From positions 1 to 5,978 of the forward strand of contig JADYZI010000399.1 of assembly GCA_020853255.1 (NCBI GenBank): 5,978 nucleotides of DNA, given 5' to 3'. This document shows positions 1-5,891 of the stretch, one piece after another; position 1 is the stretch's first letter, and every line of letters begins with the position of its first letter. The position numbers and the translations under genes are program-made. The notes beneath the pieces were generated by a model. It worked only from the letters and a program-made list of their open reading frames with translations, had not been told where the DNA came from and did not search any database. Origin of the DNA: Acidobacteriota bacterium. GTDB taxonomy: Bacteria > Acidobacteriota > Blastocatellia > Pyrinomonadales > Pyrinomonadaceae.

Positions 1-26
1 TCGGTTTCTGTGATCGTTGTAGGCAT
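1..26 (-). CDS. Possible first codons of a divergent gene, cut by the window edge
   Basis: On the minus strand an ATG (complement of 24-26) opens a frame reading MPTTITET before the window ends. It would be divergent from the exonuclease gene, with about 54 bp between the two starts. Only eight codons are visible and there is no clear Shine-Dalgarno sequence, so the call rests on position and on an unremarkable N-terminus. The plus-strand frames through this stretch stop at 48-50 and 55-57, so the tail of an upstream plus-strand gene is an equally possible reading. No function can be given. Confidence 0.2.
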
Positions 27-80
27 TGTTCAAAGGTCGCGGACATTTAAAGGATAATACATTTTCGCCTTTCAGTTCAG

Positions 81-707
81 TTGACTACAATCGCAGATGT
101 GGAAATATTTGTCGCACGGACAGATAATGAGATCGAACATGCGCTGGCGCGTATCCGCAATGCAGCTGCGCTCGGCTGCGATACCGAAACATCCGGCCTG
201 AGCGCGAAATACGGCCGGCTTTTTTCAATTCAATTTTCAGACGGCGATTTCAATGTGCTGGTGCCTCTCAGCGAAGGTGTCAGCATCGGCACTTTTGCGA
301 AAGTTCTTGCCGATGAGCGGATCGTAAAGATATTTCACAACGCCAAATTCGATCTTGATTTCCTGCGTGAAGCAGGTGTTAAGGTCCACAACGTCTTTGA
401 CACGATGATCGCCGAAAAGGTCTTGACCCGTGGGGCAAACCAATCAGCATCGCTTGCCGAGACGCTTTATCGCTATTTCGCCGTCGATCTCGACAAATCG
501 CAGCGAGCGAAATTCAATCGCAAATGGGACGGAATTTGGACGGATGAGTTGGTCAATTATGCCCTGTCAGACGTAGTTTATTTGCCCCGGCTGATGAGGG
601 AACAGAGAAACTGGCTCGAAAACCTCGGTCTGAACGACGAATATATCAAGAAGGTTGGCGAAATCTCGGCTGGAGCCTCGGAAAAACCGTCTAATGATAT
701 GATATGA
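81..707 (+). CDS. Stand-alone DEDDy 3'-5' exonuclease (RNase D / Pol I proofreading-domain type)
   Basis: Predicted cytoplasmic nuclease removing nucleotides from 3' ends by two-metal-ion catalysis. All DEDDy motifs are visible: Exo I DTET (D34, E36), Exo II NAKFD (N87, D91), and Exo III YALSD (Y160, D164), followed by VVYLPRL as in RNase D and Pol I exonuclease domains. At 208 aa it is only the catalytic domain. There is no HRDC domain as in full-length RNase D (about 370 aa) and no polymerase domain, so whether it acts on RNA or DNA cannot be told. The start is uncertain. TTG at 81 is the longest choice (in-frame stop at 48-50), GTG at 99 (MEIFVART...) also fits the fold's first strand, and neither has a good ribosome site. 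Its stop overlaps the next gene's start (ATGA, 704-707), which suggests a shared transcript and coupled translation. Confidence 0.88.
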   Translation: MTTIADVEIFVARTDNEIEHALARIRNAAALGCDTETSGLSAKYGRLFSIQFSDGDFNVLVPLSEGVSIGTFAKVLADERIVKIFHNAKFDLDFLREAGVKVHNVFDTMIAEKVLTRGANQSASLAETLYRYFAVDLDKSQRAKFNRKWDGIWTDELVNYALSDVVYLPRLMREQRNWLENLGLNDEYIKKVGEISAGASEKPSNDMI

Positions 708-1957
708 GATATAACTCCCTGGAACGGCCTTGCGTTGCGATCGCACTCGTGCTGATGGCGATATTCGTTCAAGGTGTTTCAGCCCAGCGCGAAAGCTACT
801 TTATATCGCCGCAGACGACGGACCCGGCAATTTCGACAAATTTGAGCAACTATTATGTTTCGATAGATCGAAACGTCACGCCGAAGAACCAGCTTTTCGT
901 ATTTTTCCCCGGAACACACGGTATTGCCGCCAATTACGAAGTGCTGAACAACACTGTGGCCGAAATGGGGTTTCAAGCCATAAACTTGACCTATCCGAAC
1001 GACGAACCCGTGAACGGACTTTGCGGCGGGATGGGCGCGGATCTTGACTGTTATGCGAAGGTGAGGCTCGAGATACTCGACGGCACCGATCGCACCCCCC
1101 TCGTAAACGTTAACCGCGCGAACTCCGCCGAGAATAGGATCATCAAGCTTCTGATCTATCTTCGCAGCCAGTTTCCGAACGACGATTGGGGACAGTTTCT
1201 GATCGATGATTCGACGATCAACTGGTCAAAGATAATTGTCTCGGGACATTCGCAGGGCGGCGGTCATGCGGGCATACTGGGGCGTTATCATCCTGTTGTG
1301 CGCGTAGTAATGTTTGCCGCGATGGATTACAACGGGCCTGCACATTCGCCCGCGAACTGGATCGCCCATCCCGAAATGACGCCGAACGCATCTACGCCTG
1401 ACAAATTCTGGGGCTTCTCGCATACGCGGGATGAGGCAGTCAACTTCACTCTACTGACAACCGCAATTTGGCCTGCGTACGGAATGCCGCAATTCGGTGC
1501 CGTCGTAAATGTTGACGGCGTTAGTCCGCCGTACAACAATACTCATTCGCTTACAAGCAACCTCGACGGATGTCCTTCTTTCCACGGCTGTGTTGCGGTC
1601 GATTCAGGGATCGTTTATGTGAACGGTGTTCCCGTCTTTAAGCCTGTTTGGGAGTATTTGCTTTCGAACACGGTCGCCCCGTTGAATCTTAACTCGGTCC
1701 AATTCCTGCGTTTCGGGCAAACCGTAACCCGACCGCCGGTCGGAATCTCGACAAAATACTACCGCGTTCTATTGCAGGGAAACGGGTTTGACGCCGGCTC
1801 TCGCGTATTGGTGAACGGAGTAGAAACGGAAACCGAATTCATCAATGCCGGTGAATTGCGAGCTAAGCTTCCCGCCGGAAAGATAGGACGTGTCGGTGGT
1901 TCGACAATTCAAGTTCATGCTCAAAACGGGACGGTTTCAAACAGCATTGTTTTCTAG
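704..1957 (+). CDS. Secreted alpha/beta hydrolase with C-terminal IPT/TIG-like domain
   Basis: A 417-aa exported protein. Residues 10-27 form a hydrophobic signal sequence ending VSA-Q, so cleavage after A27 is likely. It is not a lipoprotein, since no lipobox cysteine sits at the cut. An alpha/beta-hydrolase core spans about 60-320: strand LFVFFPGTHG (64-73) for the oxyanion region, and nucleophile elbow GHSQGGG with S183. The catalytic His is probably among H281 and H294, and the acid is unassigned. Cysteines C107/C116 and C290/C296 could form disulfides, consistent with export. Residues about 330-417 read as an immunoglobulin-like IPT/TIG domain (GNGFDAGSRVLVNG, then late GTVSNSIVF), a module seen in surface and extracellular bacterial proteins. 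The core resembles the BPSS1187-type alpha/beta-hydrolase group; I hold that family name loosely. Substrate unknown, probably an ester or polymer outside the cytoplasm. It overlaps the exonuclease gene by 4 bp and is followed by a convergent gene 35 bp away. Confidence 0.85.
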   Translation: MRYNSLERPCVAIALVLMAIFVQGVSAQRESYFISPQTTDPAISTNLSNYYVSIDRNVTPKNQLFVFFPGTHGIAANYEVLNNTVAEMGFQAINLTYPNDEPVNGLCGGMGADLDCYAKVRLEILDGTDRTPLVNVNRANSAENRIIKLLIYLRSQFPNDDWGQFLIDDSTINWSKIIVSGHSQGGGHAGILGRYHPVVRVVMFAAMDYNGPAHSPANWIAHPEMTPNASTPDKFWGFSHTRDEAVNFTLLTTAIWPAYGMPQFGAVVNVDGVSPPYNNTHSLTSNLDGCPSFHGCVAVDSGIVYVNGVPVFKPVWEYLLSNTVAPLNLNSVQFLRFGQTVTRPPVGISTKYYRVLLQGNGFDAGSRVLVNGVETETEFINAGELRAKLPAGKIGRVGGSTIQVHAQNGTVSNSIVF

Positions 1958-1992
1958 TAGTTGGTAGCATTGAGTTTACTGTCCATTGGTCT

Positions 1993-2460
1993 TTACCACC
2001 GATGATAAGCCGGGTGGCCTTCTTCGACGGCGACGAAGGTTCCGCGGCAGGTGGCGCAGACCTTGTCGTTTGCGATCAGTTCGGCCTCGACGACGGCTTT
2101 TTTTAGGGTCGCTTCGACCACGTGTGCCTTTAGATGGATCGTCGCATCGGACGGCGTCGGGCGCAGCAGCTTGACGTGAAATTCGGCGGTGACGGTACAG
2201 TCCGGCTTGTCCTTGTTGTTGTTTTTCATCAAGTAATAAGCCGCCGTCCAGTTTGAATGGCAATCGAGCAGCGCGCCGATTATTCCGCCGTTCAACATTC
2301 CCGGAAACGCCTGATGATGCGGCTCGGCATGCCACTCGGCCACGACCTCGCCGTTCTCCGCCGGGAAACTCTTGATATGCAGCCCTTTCTCGTTCGCCGG
2401 CCCGCAGCCGAAGCAGATGCTGTTTGGTGAGTATTTATCCTGAAGTGATGTTTCTGTCAT
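1993..2460 (-). CDS. PaaI-type hotdog-fold thioesterase, NGG variant
   Basis: A 155-aa single hotdog domain, the usual size for PaaI/YbgC-like acyl-CoA thioesterases, which hydrolyse acyl- or aryl-CoA to free acid and CoA in the cytoplasm. The central helix motif reads MLNGGIIGALLDCHSNW (55-71). The family's HGG is here N57-G58-G59, while the acidic residue nine positions on (D66) is kept. Later strands show TVTAEFHVKLLRPTP (89-103), the typical second half of the fold. The N-terminus has a CFGCGPAN...GL segment (C16, C19), found in a subset of PaaI-like proteins; two cysteines alone do not make a zinc site, but C135/C138 (CATC) near the end supply a second CxxC. The start ATG has only a weak AGAAG upstream. 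The gene is divergent from cstA, and its leader contains the tandem dyads at 2470-2549. Substrate unknown. Confidence 0.85.
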   Translation of the reverse strand: MTETSLQDKYSPNSICFGCGPANEKGLHIKSFPAENGEVVAEWHAEPHHQAFPGMLNGGIIGALLDCHSNWTAAYYLMKNNNKDKPDCTVTAEFHVKLLRPTPSDATIHLKAHVVEATLKKAVVEAELIANDKVCATCRGTFVAVEEGHPAYHRW

Positions 2461-2641
2461 TGCTTCTAATTTACATTTTGGAATTTATATGTAAAGTTAA
2501 GCCGTTTTCTTTACATATAAAATTCCATATGTAAAGTTACGCCAGTTTCTTTTCGTATGGAGTCCGATTCATAAGTTTAGGCATTTTTTCGAAACATTGA
2601 CCACTATTAGAACTCAGATTCTTAAGTAGATAGAAACGCGT
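2461..2641. promoter_or_regulatory. Divergent intergenic region between thioesterase and cstA genes
   Basis: This 181-bp stretch is much richer in A+T than the flanking genes and must hold the promoters of both divergent genes. The half nearest the thioesterase carries the two-copy repeat described separately. Nearer cstA, TTGACC at 2597-2602 resembles a -35 box, but the hexamers 17-19 bp downstream (TCTTAA, TTAAGT) are poor -10 boxes. Neither transcription start can be placed with confidence. No small gene is evident. Confidence 0.5.
2470..2549. repeat. Two tandem 40-bp repeats, each carrying a TTTACAT/ATGTAAA dyad
   Basis: Copy one is 2470-2509 and copy two 2510-2549; a hand alignment gives 30 of 40 identical positions, including a 13-base identical core ATATGTAAAGTTA and shared ends TTTACAT and TTTC. 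Each copy contains TTTACAT (2470-2476; 2510-2516) and ATGTAAA (2489-2495; 2529-2535), giving two 26-bp dyads centred 40 bp apart. Copy two is a perfect 9-bp inverted repeat, TTTACATAT/ATATGTAAA, with an 8-base loop. Across copies, GGAATTTATATGTAAAG (2480-2496) pairs with CTTTACATATAAAATTCC (2509-2526) with one base bulged, so alternative hairpins are possible. A degraded third copy may follow from 2550 (about 22 of 40). Likely a paired operator for an unknown regulator, or the relic of a small mobile repeat. Confidence 0.75.
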
Positions 2642-4339
2642 ATGCTGACTTTGCTTGCAATAGCTTTTCTCGCTTGGCTGGTTATCGGCTATTTTGCTTA
2701 TGGCCGATGGATCACCAGGCAATTCAAATTGGATGATGACCGAACGACACCGGCGGTTACCGTAAACGACGGTGAAGATTTTGTGCCTGCCCGGCCATTT
2801 TATCTATTTGGCCAGCATTTTTCGGCGATCGCTGCGGCGGGACCGATCGCCGGGCCGATCATTGCGTGTGTGGCGTTTGGCTGGCTGCCGTGTTTGCTTT
2901 GGATCGCGCTTGGCGTTGTATTGATCGGTGCGGTGCATGATTTTTCGGCTCTTGCATCGTCGGTCCGCCACGGAGCACAGTCGGTTGCTGAGATCACAAA
3001 GGAGAAGCTCGGTTCGGGCGCCGGCAAGGCGATGATGGCGTTCATCTGGATCGCATTGGTCTATGTGATCGTCGCGTTTACGGACATTACGGCCGGAACG
3101 TTCGTTTCGGGCGACGATGCTATCGCCGGTGCGACCACCTTCAACCCGGGCGGAGCGGTCGCGTTTGCAAGCATTGCATATCTTGGGCTTTCGATCACGC
3201 TGGGATTTGTCGAACGATTTCTGAAACCGCCGCTTTGGCTTGTTACCGTCATTTTCGTTCCGGCAACATTTGCGCTTTCTTACCTGGGAACGCAGTTCTC
3301 ATATGTGTTCGCGTTCAGCCATTTGAGCTGGTCGGTTTTGATTTTGATCTACTGCATTGCGGCGTCGCTCGTTCCGGTTTGGCTTTTATTGCAGCCGCGC
3401 GGTTATCTGGGCGGTTTTGTGCTTTATTCTGCGATCGCCGTCGGCGTGATCGGCGTTTTCTTTGGCGGCTATTCGATCCAGCAGCCGGCGTTCAAGTCAT
3501 GGGACGTTGGAGGAATGACAGGAATGCTTTTCCCGTTCCTTTTCGTAACGATCGCTTGCGGAGCCTGTTCGGGCTTTCACGGCCTTGTCTGTTCAGGCAC
3601 AACGTCAAAGCAGATCGAAAAAGAATCGCACACGCGGCCGGTTGGTTACGGCGGAATGCTGGCGGAAGGTTTTGTGGCCTTTATCGCACTCGTGACGGTG
3701 ATGATCGCCGCAAGCGACATGCTCGTCGGGCCGGACGGCAAGGCTCTGTCACCCGGCAAGATTTACGGCAACGGCATCGGCAATTTTCTTGCGCTTGTTA
3801 TCGGCAAGGAAAATCTGCAATTTGCGATCACATTCGGCGCGATGGCTTTTTCGACATTTATTTTCGATACGCTGGATGTTTCGATGCGGCTTGGGCGTTA
3901 TATCGTTCAGGAATTGTGCGGGATTCCCGGGCGTGTCGGGGCGATCATTGGAACACTCGGAACCGTCGCGATACCATTCGTTCTGATCTTTTTTGCAAAG
4001 CCCGGTTCGTGGCTCGATTTCTGGACGCTTTTCGGGGCTTCGAACCAACTACTCGCTGCGCTCACGCTGCTGTCGATAACCGTCTGGCTGCATCAGGCTC
4101 GCAAGCGGATCGCATTTACGCTTCTGCCAATGCTGTTTGTCCTGGTGATAACGCTGTGGGCTTTGGCGTTGCTCGTTTGGGGAAATCTGACCGCTTCGAC
4201 AGGTTTCGATATCAAATTGGTAAATGGCATCGCATCGCTAGCATTGATCTGCCTGGCGATCTATCTGGTCGTGACCGCCTTCCTAAAAGTAAGACGCGAG
4301 CGCGGCGTGCCGCCGGTTGAGATCGAAGCGGTTGCCTAG
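2642..4339 (+). CDS. cstA: CstA-family carbon-starvation/pyruvate-peptide transporter
   Basis: A 565-aa inner-membrane protein with more than a dozen hydrophobic segments. Family signatures appear in order: LFGQHFSAIAAAGPIAGP (55-72), GAVHDFSALASSVRHG (96-111), CGACSGFHGLVCSGTTSKQI (306-325), GYGGMLAEGFVAF (335-347), FDTLDVSMRLGRYIVQEL (408-425) and LFGASNQLLAA (463-473). E. coli CstA and BtsT (about 700 aa) import pyruvate, and CstA has also been linked to peptide uptake under carbon starvation. This protein is shorter, ending soon after the last helices with a basic tail, so it belongs to a compact form of the family. Substrate is unproven. An in-frame stop at 2627-2629 leaves ATG 2642 as the natural start, though the ribosome site is weak. 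It is divergent from the thioesterase gene; no BtsSR-like two-component system is in view. Confidence 0.93.
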   Translation: MLTLLAIAFLAWLVIGYFAYGRWITRQFKLDDDRTTPAVTVNDGEDFVPARPFYLFGQHFSAIAAAGPIAGPIIACVAFGWLPCLLWIALGVVLIGAVHDFSALASSVRHGAQSVAEITKEKLGSGAGKAMMAFIWIALVYVIVAFTDITAGTFVSGDDAIAGATTFNPGGAVAFASIAYLGLSITLGFVERFLKPPLWLVTVIFVPATFALSYLGTQFSYVFAFSHLSWSVLILIYCIAASLVPVWLLLQPRGYLGGFVLYSAIAVGVIGVFFGGYSIQQPAFKSWDVGGMTGMLFPFLFVTIACGACSGFHGLVCSGTTSKQIEKESHTRPVGYGGMLAEGFVAFIALVTVMIAASDMLVGPDGKALSPGKIYGNGIGNFLALVIGKENLQFAITFGAMAFSTFIFDTLDVSMRLGRYIVQELCGIPGRVGAIIGTLGTVAIPFVLIFFAKPGSWLDFWTLFGASNQLLAALTLLSITVWLHQARKRIAFTLLPMLFVLVITLWALALLVWGNLTASTGFDIKLVNGIASLALICLAIYLVVTAFLKVRRERGVPPVEIEAVA

Positions 4340-4392
4340 GCCCACACATGCAGAAGGCTGCCCGTAACAGGCTGTCCGATAGTTCTGTTCAA

Positions 4393-4473
4393 GCCGCGAA
4401 GCGGCCTAAAGATAGTAGCCAGACGTGGAACGTCTGGAATGGGTTGGAATTGATCGATCGCACTGAAGGTGCG
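4393..4473 (+). repeat. Left unit of the mirrored hairpin element
   Basis: An 81-bp unit read on the plus strand: hairpin with GAA loop and 5-bp GCCGC stem, then a 7-bp CCAGACG stem with TGGAA loop, then a CGCAC stem with TGAAG loop, extendable by one T-A pair at 4458/4474. All three loops contain GAA in this orientation. Confidence 0.75.
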
Positions 4474-4489
4474 AAACCGCAATCTTGAG

Positions 4490-4570
4490 CGCCCCTTCAG
4501 GGCAAATGACTAATTTTTCCGTAGCCCAGAAGCTTCGCATCTGGCCACTTTCTTCAAACCGCTTCGCGGC
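4490..4570 (-). repeat. Right unit of the mirrored hairpin element
   Basis: The inverted partner of the left unit. Read on the minus strand its hairpins have loops GAA, CGAAG (within a 5-bp CCAGA/TCTGG stem that has an internal T-T mismatch) and TGAAG. Compared with the left unit, the third stem shows A-T replaced by C-G, and two other stem pairs (C-G to T-G in hairpin three, G-C to G-T in hairpin one) change to wobble-compatible pairs. Confidence 0.75.
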
Positions 4571-4625
4571 CGGTTCAGGTTTTGACACAACTTATCACGG
4601 TCGGGCTTCCGCAACTTAGATCGGA

Positions 4626-4653
4626 TATATTTCGCGCGTTCAATACGCGTATT
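4626..4653 (+). promoter_or_regulatory. Candidate -10 box and overlapping-start palindrome before the di-iron protein gene
   Basis: TATATT (4626-4631) is one base from the -10 consensus but lacks a convincing -35 box. AATACGCGTATT (4642-4653) is a perfect 12-bp palindrome placed where the transcription start region would lie, a usual operator position. CGCGT/ACGCG (4635-4649) can also form a small hairpin. A 12-bp palindrome is expected about once by chance in this much sequence, so the case rests on its location. Confidence 0.25.
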
Positions 4654-4683
4654 AGAACAAGATCCCGAACCACGGCGATCACG

Positions 4684-4689
4684 AGGAGG
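4684..4689 (+). promoter_or_regulatory. Consensus Shine-Dalgarno AGGAGG of the di-iron protein gene
   Basis: AGGAGG stands 5 bases before ATG 4695 and fixes that start. It is the only full consensus ribosome site in the window; the other genes have weak or absent ones, which suggests this gene is translated more strongly. Confidence 0.85.
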
Positions 4690-4694
4690 CCAAA

Positions 4695-5426
4695 ATGACG
4701 ACCATCAATGAAATAGCGCCGGACATATATCGCATCAATACTTTTATTCCTGAAGCAAATCTCGGTTTTAGTCAGTTTCTCGTCCGCGATGAAGAGCCGC
4801 TGCTTTTTCATACCGGGATGAGGGCATTGTTTCCGCTTGTGCGGGACGCGGTTGCGACTTTGATCGATCCTGCAACTCTGCGCTGGATAGGTTTCAGCCA
4901 TTTTGAGGCCGATGAATGCGGCTCGCTAAACGAATGGCAGGCCTTAGCACCGCGGGCAACGGCCGTGTGCAGCATGGTCGCAAAGCTGGTCAGCGTTGAC
5001 GATTTTGCATCGGTAAATCCGGCAAAGGGCATGAACGACGGCGAAGAATTCACCACCGGAAACCACTCCTTCAAATACCTTGTAACGCCGCACGTTCCGC
5101 ATAACTGGGAAGCGGGATTGTTGTTTGATACGACCACAAGTGTTTTGTTCTCGTCAGATATCCTTCATCAGAACGGCGATGTCGCGGCTCTCACATCCGA
5201 CAGTGTAACCGGCCAGGTCCGACAGGCGATGCTGGAAATGCAGGCAAGCCCGCTTGCCGATTATTTGCCCTATACACCGAAAACGGACGCGACGTTAAAA
5301 CGCGTTGCGGCATTGAAACCGACAACCGTTGCATCGATGCACGGGTCGATCTACACCGGCGACGGCGAAAAGGCGATACTGGAATATGCGGAAGTGTTGA
5401 AGGAAGTATTCGGCGGGAGCAATTAA
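4695..5426 (+). CDS. Stand-alone flavodiiron-type metallo-beta-lactamase-fold protein (ODP-like)
   Basis: A 243-aa cytoplasmic protein with one metallo-beta-lactamase-fold domain. Metal ligands follow the flavodiiron pattern, not the hydrolase one: [11 protein letters not shown] gives H69-x-E71-x-D73 in place of HxHxDH, then H136 ([11 protein letters not shown]), D155 (LFSSDILHQ) and H216 (ASMHGSIY). In flavodiiron proteins this set binds the Fe-Fe centre that reduces O2 or NO to water or N2O. Those proteins carry a flavodoxin domain (total about 400 aa); here the chain ends after the MBL fold, with no FMN domain and no rubredoxin. It therefore needs a separate electron donor, or acts as an O2/NO-binding or sensor protein, as proposed for related stand-alone ODP domains. 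It is preceded by a consensus ribosome site, and its TAA overlaps the convergent neighbour's stop codon. Fold and ligands are well supported; the activity is inferred. Confidence 0.85.
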   Translation: MTTINEIAPDIYRINTFIPEANLGFSQFLVRDEEPLLFHTGMRALFPLVRDAVATLIDPATLRWIGFSHFEADECGSLNEWQALAPRATAVCSMVAKLVSVDDFASVNPAKGMNDGEEFTTGNHSFKYLVTPHVPHNWEAGLLFDTTTSVLFSSDILHQNGDVAALTSDSVTGQVRQAMLEMQASPLADYLPYTPKTDATLKRVAALKPTTVASMHGSIYTGDGEKAILEYAEVLKEVFGGSN

Positions 5427-5884
5427 CGTTCACGGACCGGAATTTTATCCAGCATTCTCGTTGTGCTGTCGGTTACGCTCGCTGGCTGGCGAAATTCTTC
5501 TAATTGGTTGGTCGAACGCGCCGGAAGCTGTACAAGCGGTTCATGGCGGCCGGTCATTCGCGGCACGTCGTTCTCGTTGGCCCTAACGTTTACGTCGATC
5601 AATTTTGAGATCTGCCTCATTATCATAAACGCGATTCCGAAGAGCGTCGCAAGATAGAACAGCGCAAAGACAAAGGCGGGTTCGGGATTGGCGAGTTTGT
5701 CGAGCAAGTTCGCCATTAGCCCGACCAGGACGCCGAGGCCGGCCGTTGACACTACGATAAGGGCGGTGATGAGCGCAGTCAGGACACTTTGTTTCTCGCC
5801 CTTCTCTTTTTTGATCTGAGCTCCGCAGGCGTTGCAGAAATTCAAAGCGTCATCGATGTGCTTGCCGCATCGTTCGCAGTACAT
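5423..5884 (-). CDS. Zinc-ribbon protein with two predicted transmembrane helices
   Basis: A 153-aa protein beginning MYCERCGKH and continuing NFCNACGA: C3, C6, C17 and C20 form a short CxxC...CxxC zinc ribbon of the type common at the N-terminus of bacterial membrane proteins. Two hydrophobic segments follow, about 34-60 and 70-89, with a basic linker before the first. Residues 90-153 form a polar, probably disordered tail rich in R, N, E and T. The predicted layout puts ribbon and tail on the same side of the membrane, likely the cytoplasm. Function unknown; I recognise no named family beyond the zinc ribbon. It starts 7 bp after the stop of an upstream minus-strand gene, so the two are probably co-transcribed. 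Its stop TAA interlocks with the convergent gene's stop in the sequence TTAA (5423-5426). Confidence 0.8.
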   Translation of the reverse strand: MYCERCGKHIDDALNFCNACGAQIKKEKGEKQSVLTALITALIVVSTAGLGVLVGLMANLLDKLANPEPAFVFALFYLATLFGIAFMIMRQISKLIDVNVRANENDVPRMTGRHEPLVQLPARSTNQLEEFRQPASVTDSTTRMLDKIPVRER

Positions 5885-5891
5885 AGATATT

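Larger units (their letters stand above)
4393..4570. repeat. Mirrored six-hairpin element with 12-bp terminal inverted repeats
   Basis: The ends are perfect inverted repeats, GCCGCGAAGCGG (4393-4404) and CCGCTTCGCGGC (4559-4570). Six small hairpins lie between and within them: 4393-4405 (loop GAA), 4419-4437 (CCAGACG/CGTCTGG, loop TGGAA), 4459-4473 (CGCAC/GTGCG, loop TGAAG), 4491-4503 (GCCC/GGGC, loop CTTCA), 4526-4544 (CCAGA/TCTGG) and 4559-4569 (CCGC/GCGG, loop TTC). Their centres (4399, 4428, 4466 against 4497, 4535, 4564) are exactly symmetric about 4481.5. The left 81 bp aligned to the reverse complement of the right 81 bp gives about 56 identities by hand count without gaps. So the element is two diverged copies of one three-hairpin unit, head to head, comparable in style to REP/BIME-like dispersed repeats. 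It has no coding capacity and no U-run typical of a terminator. Confidence 0.82.
4340..4694. other. 355-bp gene-free region between cstA and the di-iron protein gene
   Basis: No credible gene is present. The first 50 bp after cstA contain only a short spaced direct repeat (GGCTGCCCG / GGCTGTCCG, 4356-4378) with no U-tract terminator. From 4393 to 4570 lies the mirrored hairpin element. The remaining 124 bp lead into the downstream gene and hold a candidate -10 (TATATT, 4626-4631), a 12-bp palindrome and a strong ribosome site. A minus-strand reading frame (4406-4588) crosses the repeat, but its codons simply follow the hairpin sequence. Confidence 0.7.

Noticed and set aside
53..58. GATAAT as a -10 box upstream of the exonuclease gene
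   Set aside because: The position is plausible, but no -35-like hexamer lies at 16-18 bp, so I do not list it as a feature.
1958..1992. Bidirectional terminator between the hydrolase and thioesterase genes
   Set aside because: The 35 bp contain no stem with a T-run; a CCACC/GGTGG pair at 1996-2017 has a 12-base loop and lies in coding sequence.
2470..2549. CRISPR array
   Set aside because: Only two copies, diverged throughout and directly abutting, with no unique spacers and no cas genes nearby.
3235..4320. A 361-codon open frame on the plus strand inside cstA
   Set aside because: It overlaps cstA in another frame, is rich in R, C and H as expected of a shifted frame in GC-rich DNA, and has no recognisable motif; the cstA frame carries all family signatures.
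4393..4570. Intrinsic terminator of cstA
   Set aside because: Stems are short and multiple with no T-run immediately after them; ending transcription may be a side effect, but the mirrored two-copy layout points to a repeat element.
4582..4587. TTGACA as a consensus -35 box for the di-iron protein gene
   Set aside because: No -10-like hexamer lies 16-18 bp downstream (GCTTCC at 17), so it is probably chance.
4406..4588. A 60-codon minus-strand frame in the cstA downstream region
   Set aside because: It spans the hairpin repeat, has no ribosome site, and its sequence is dictated by the inverted repeats.
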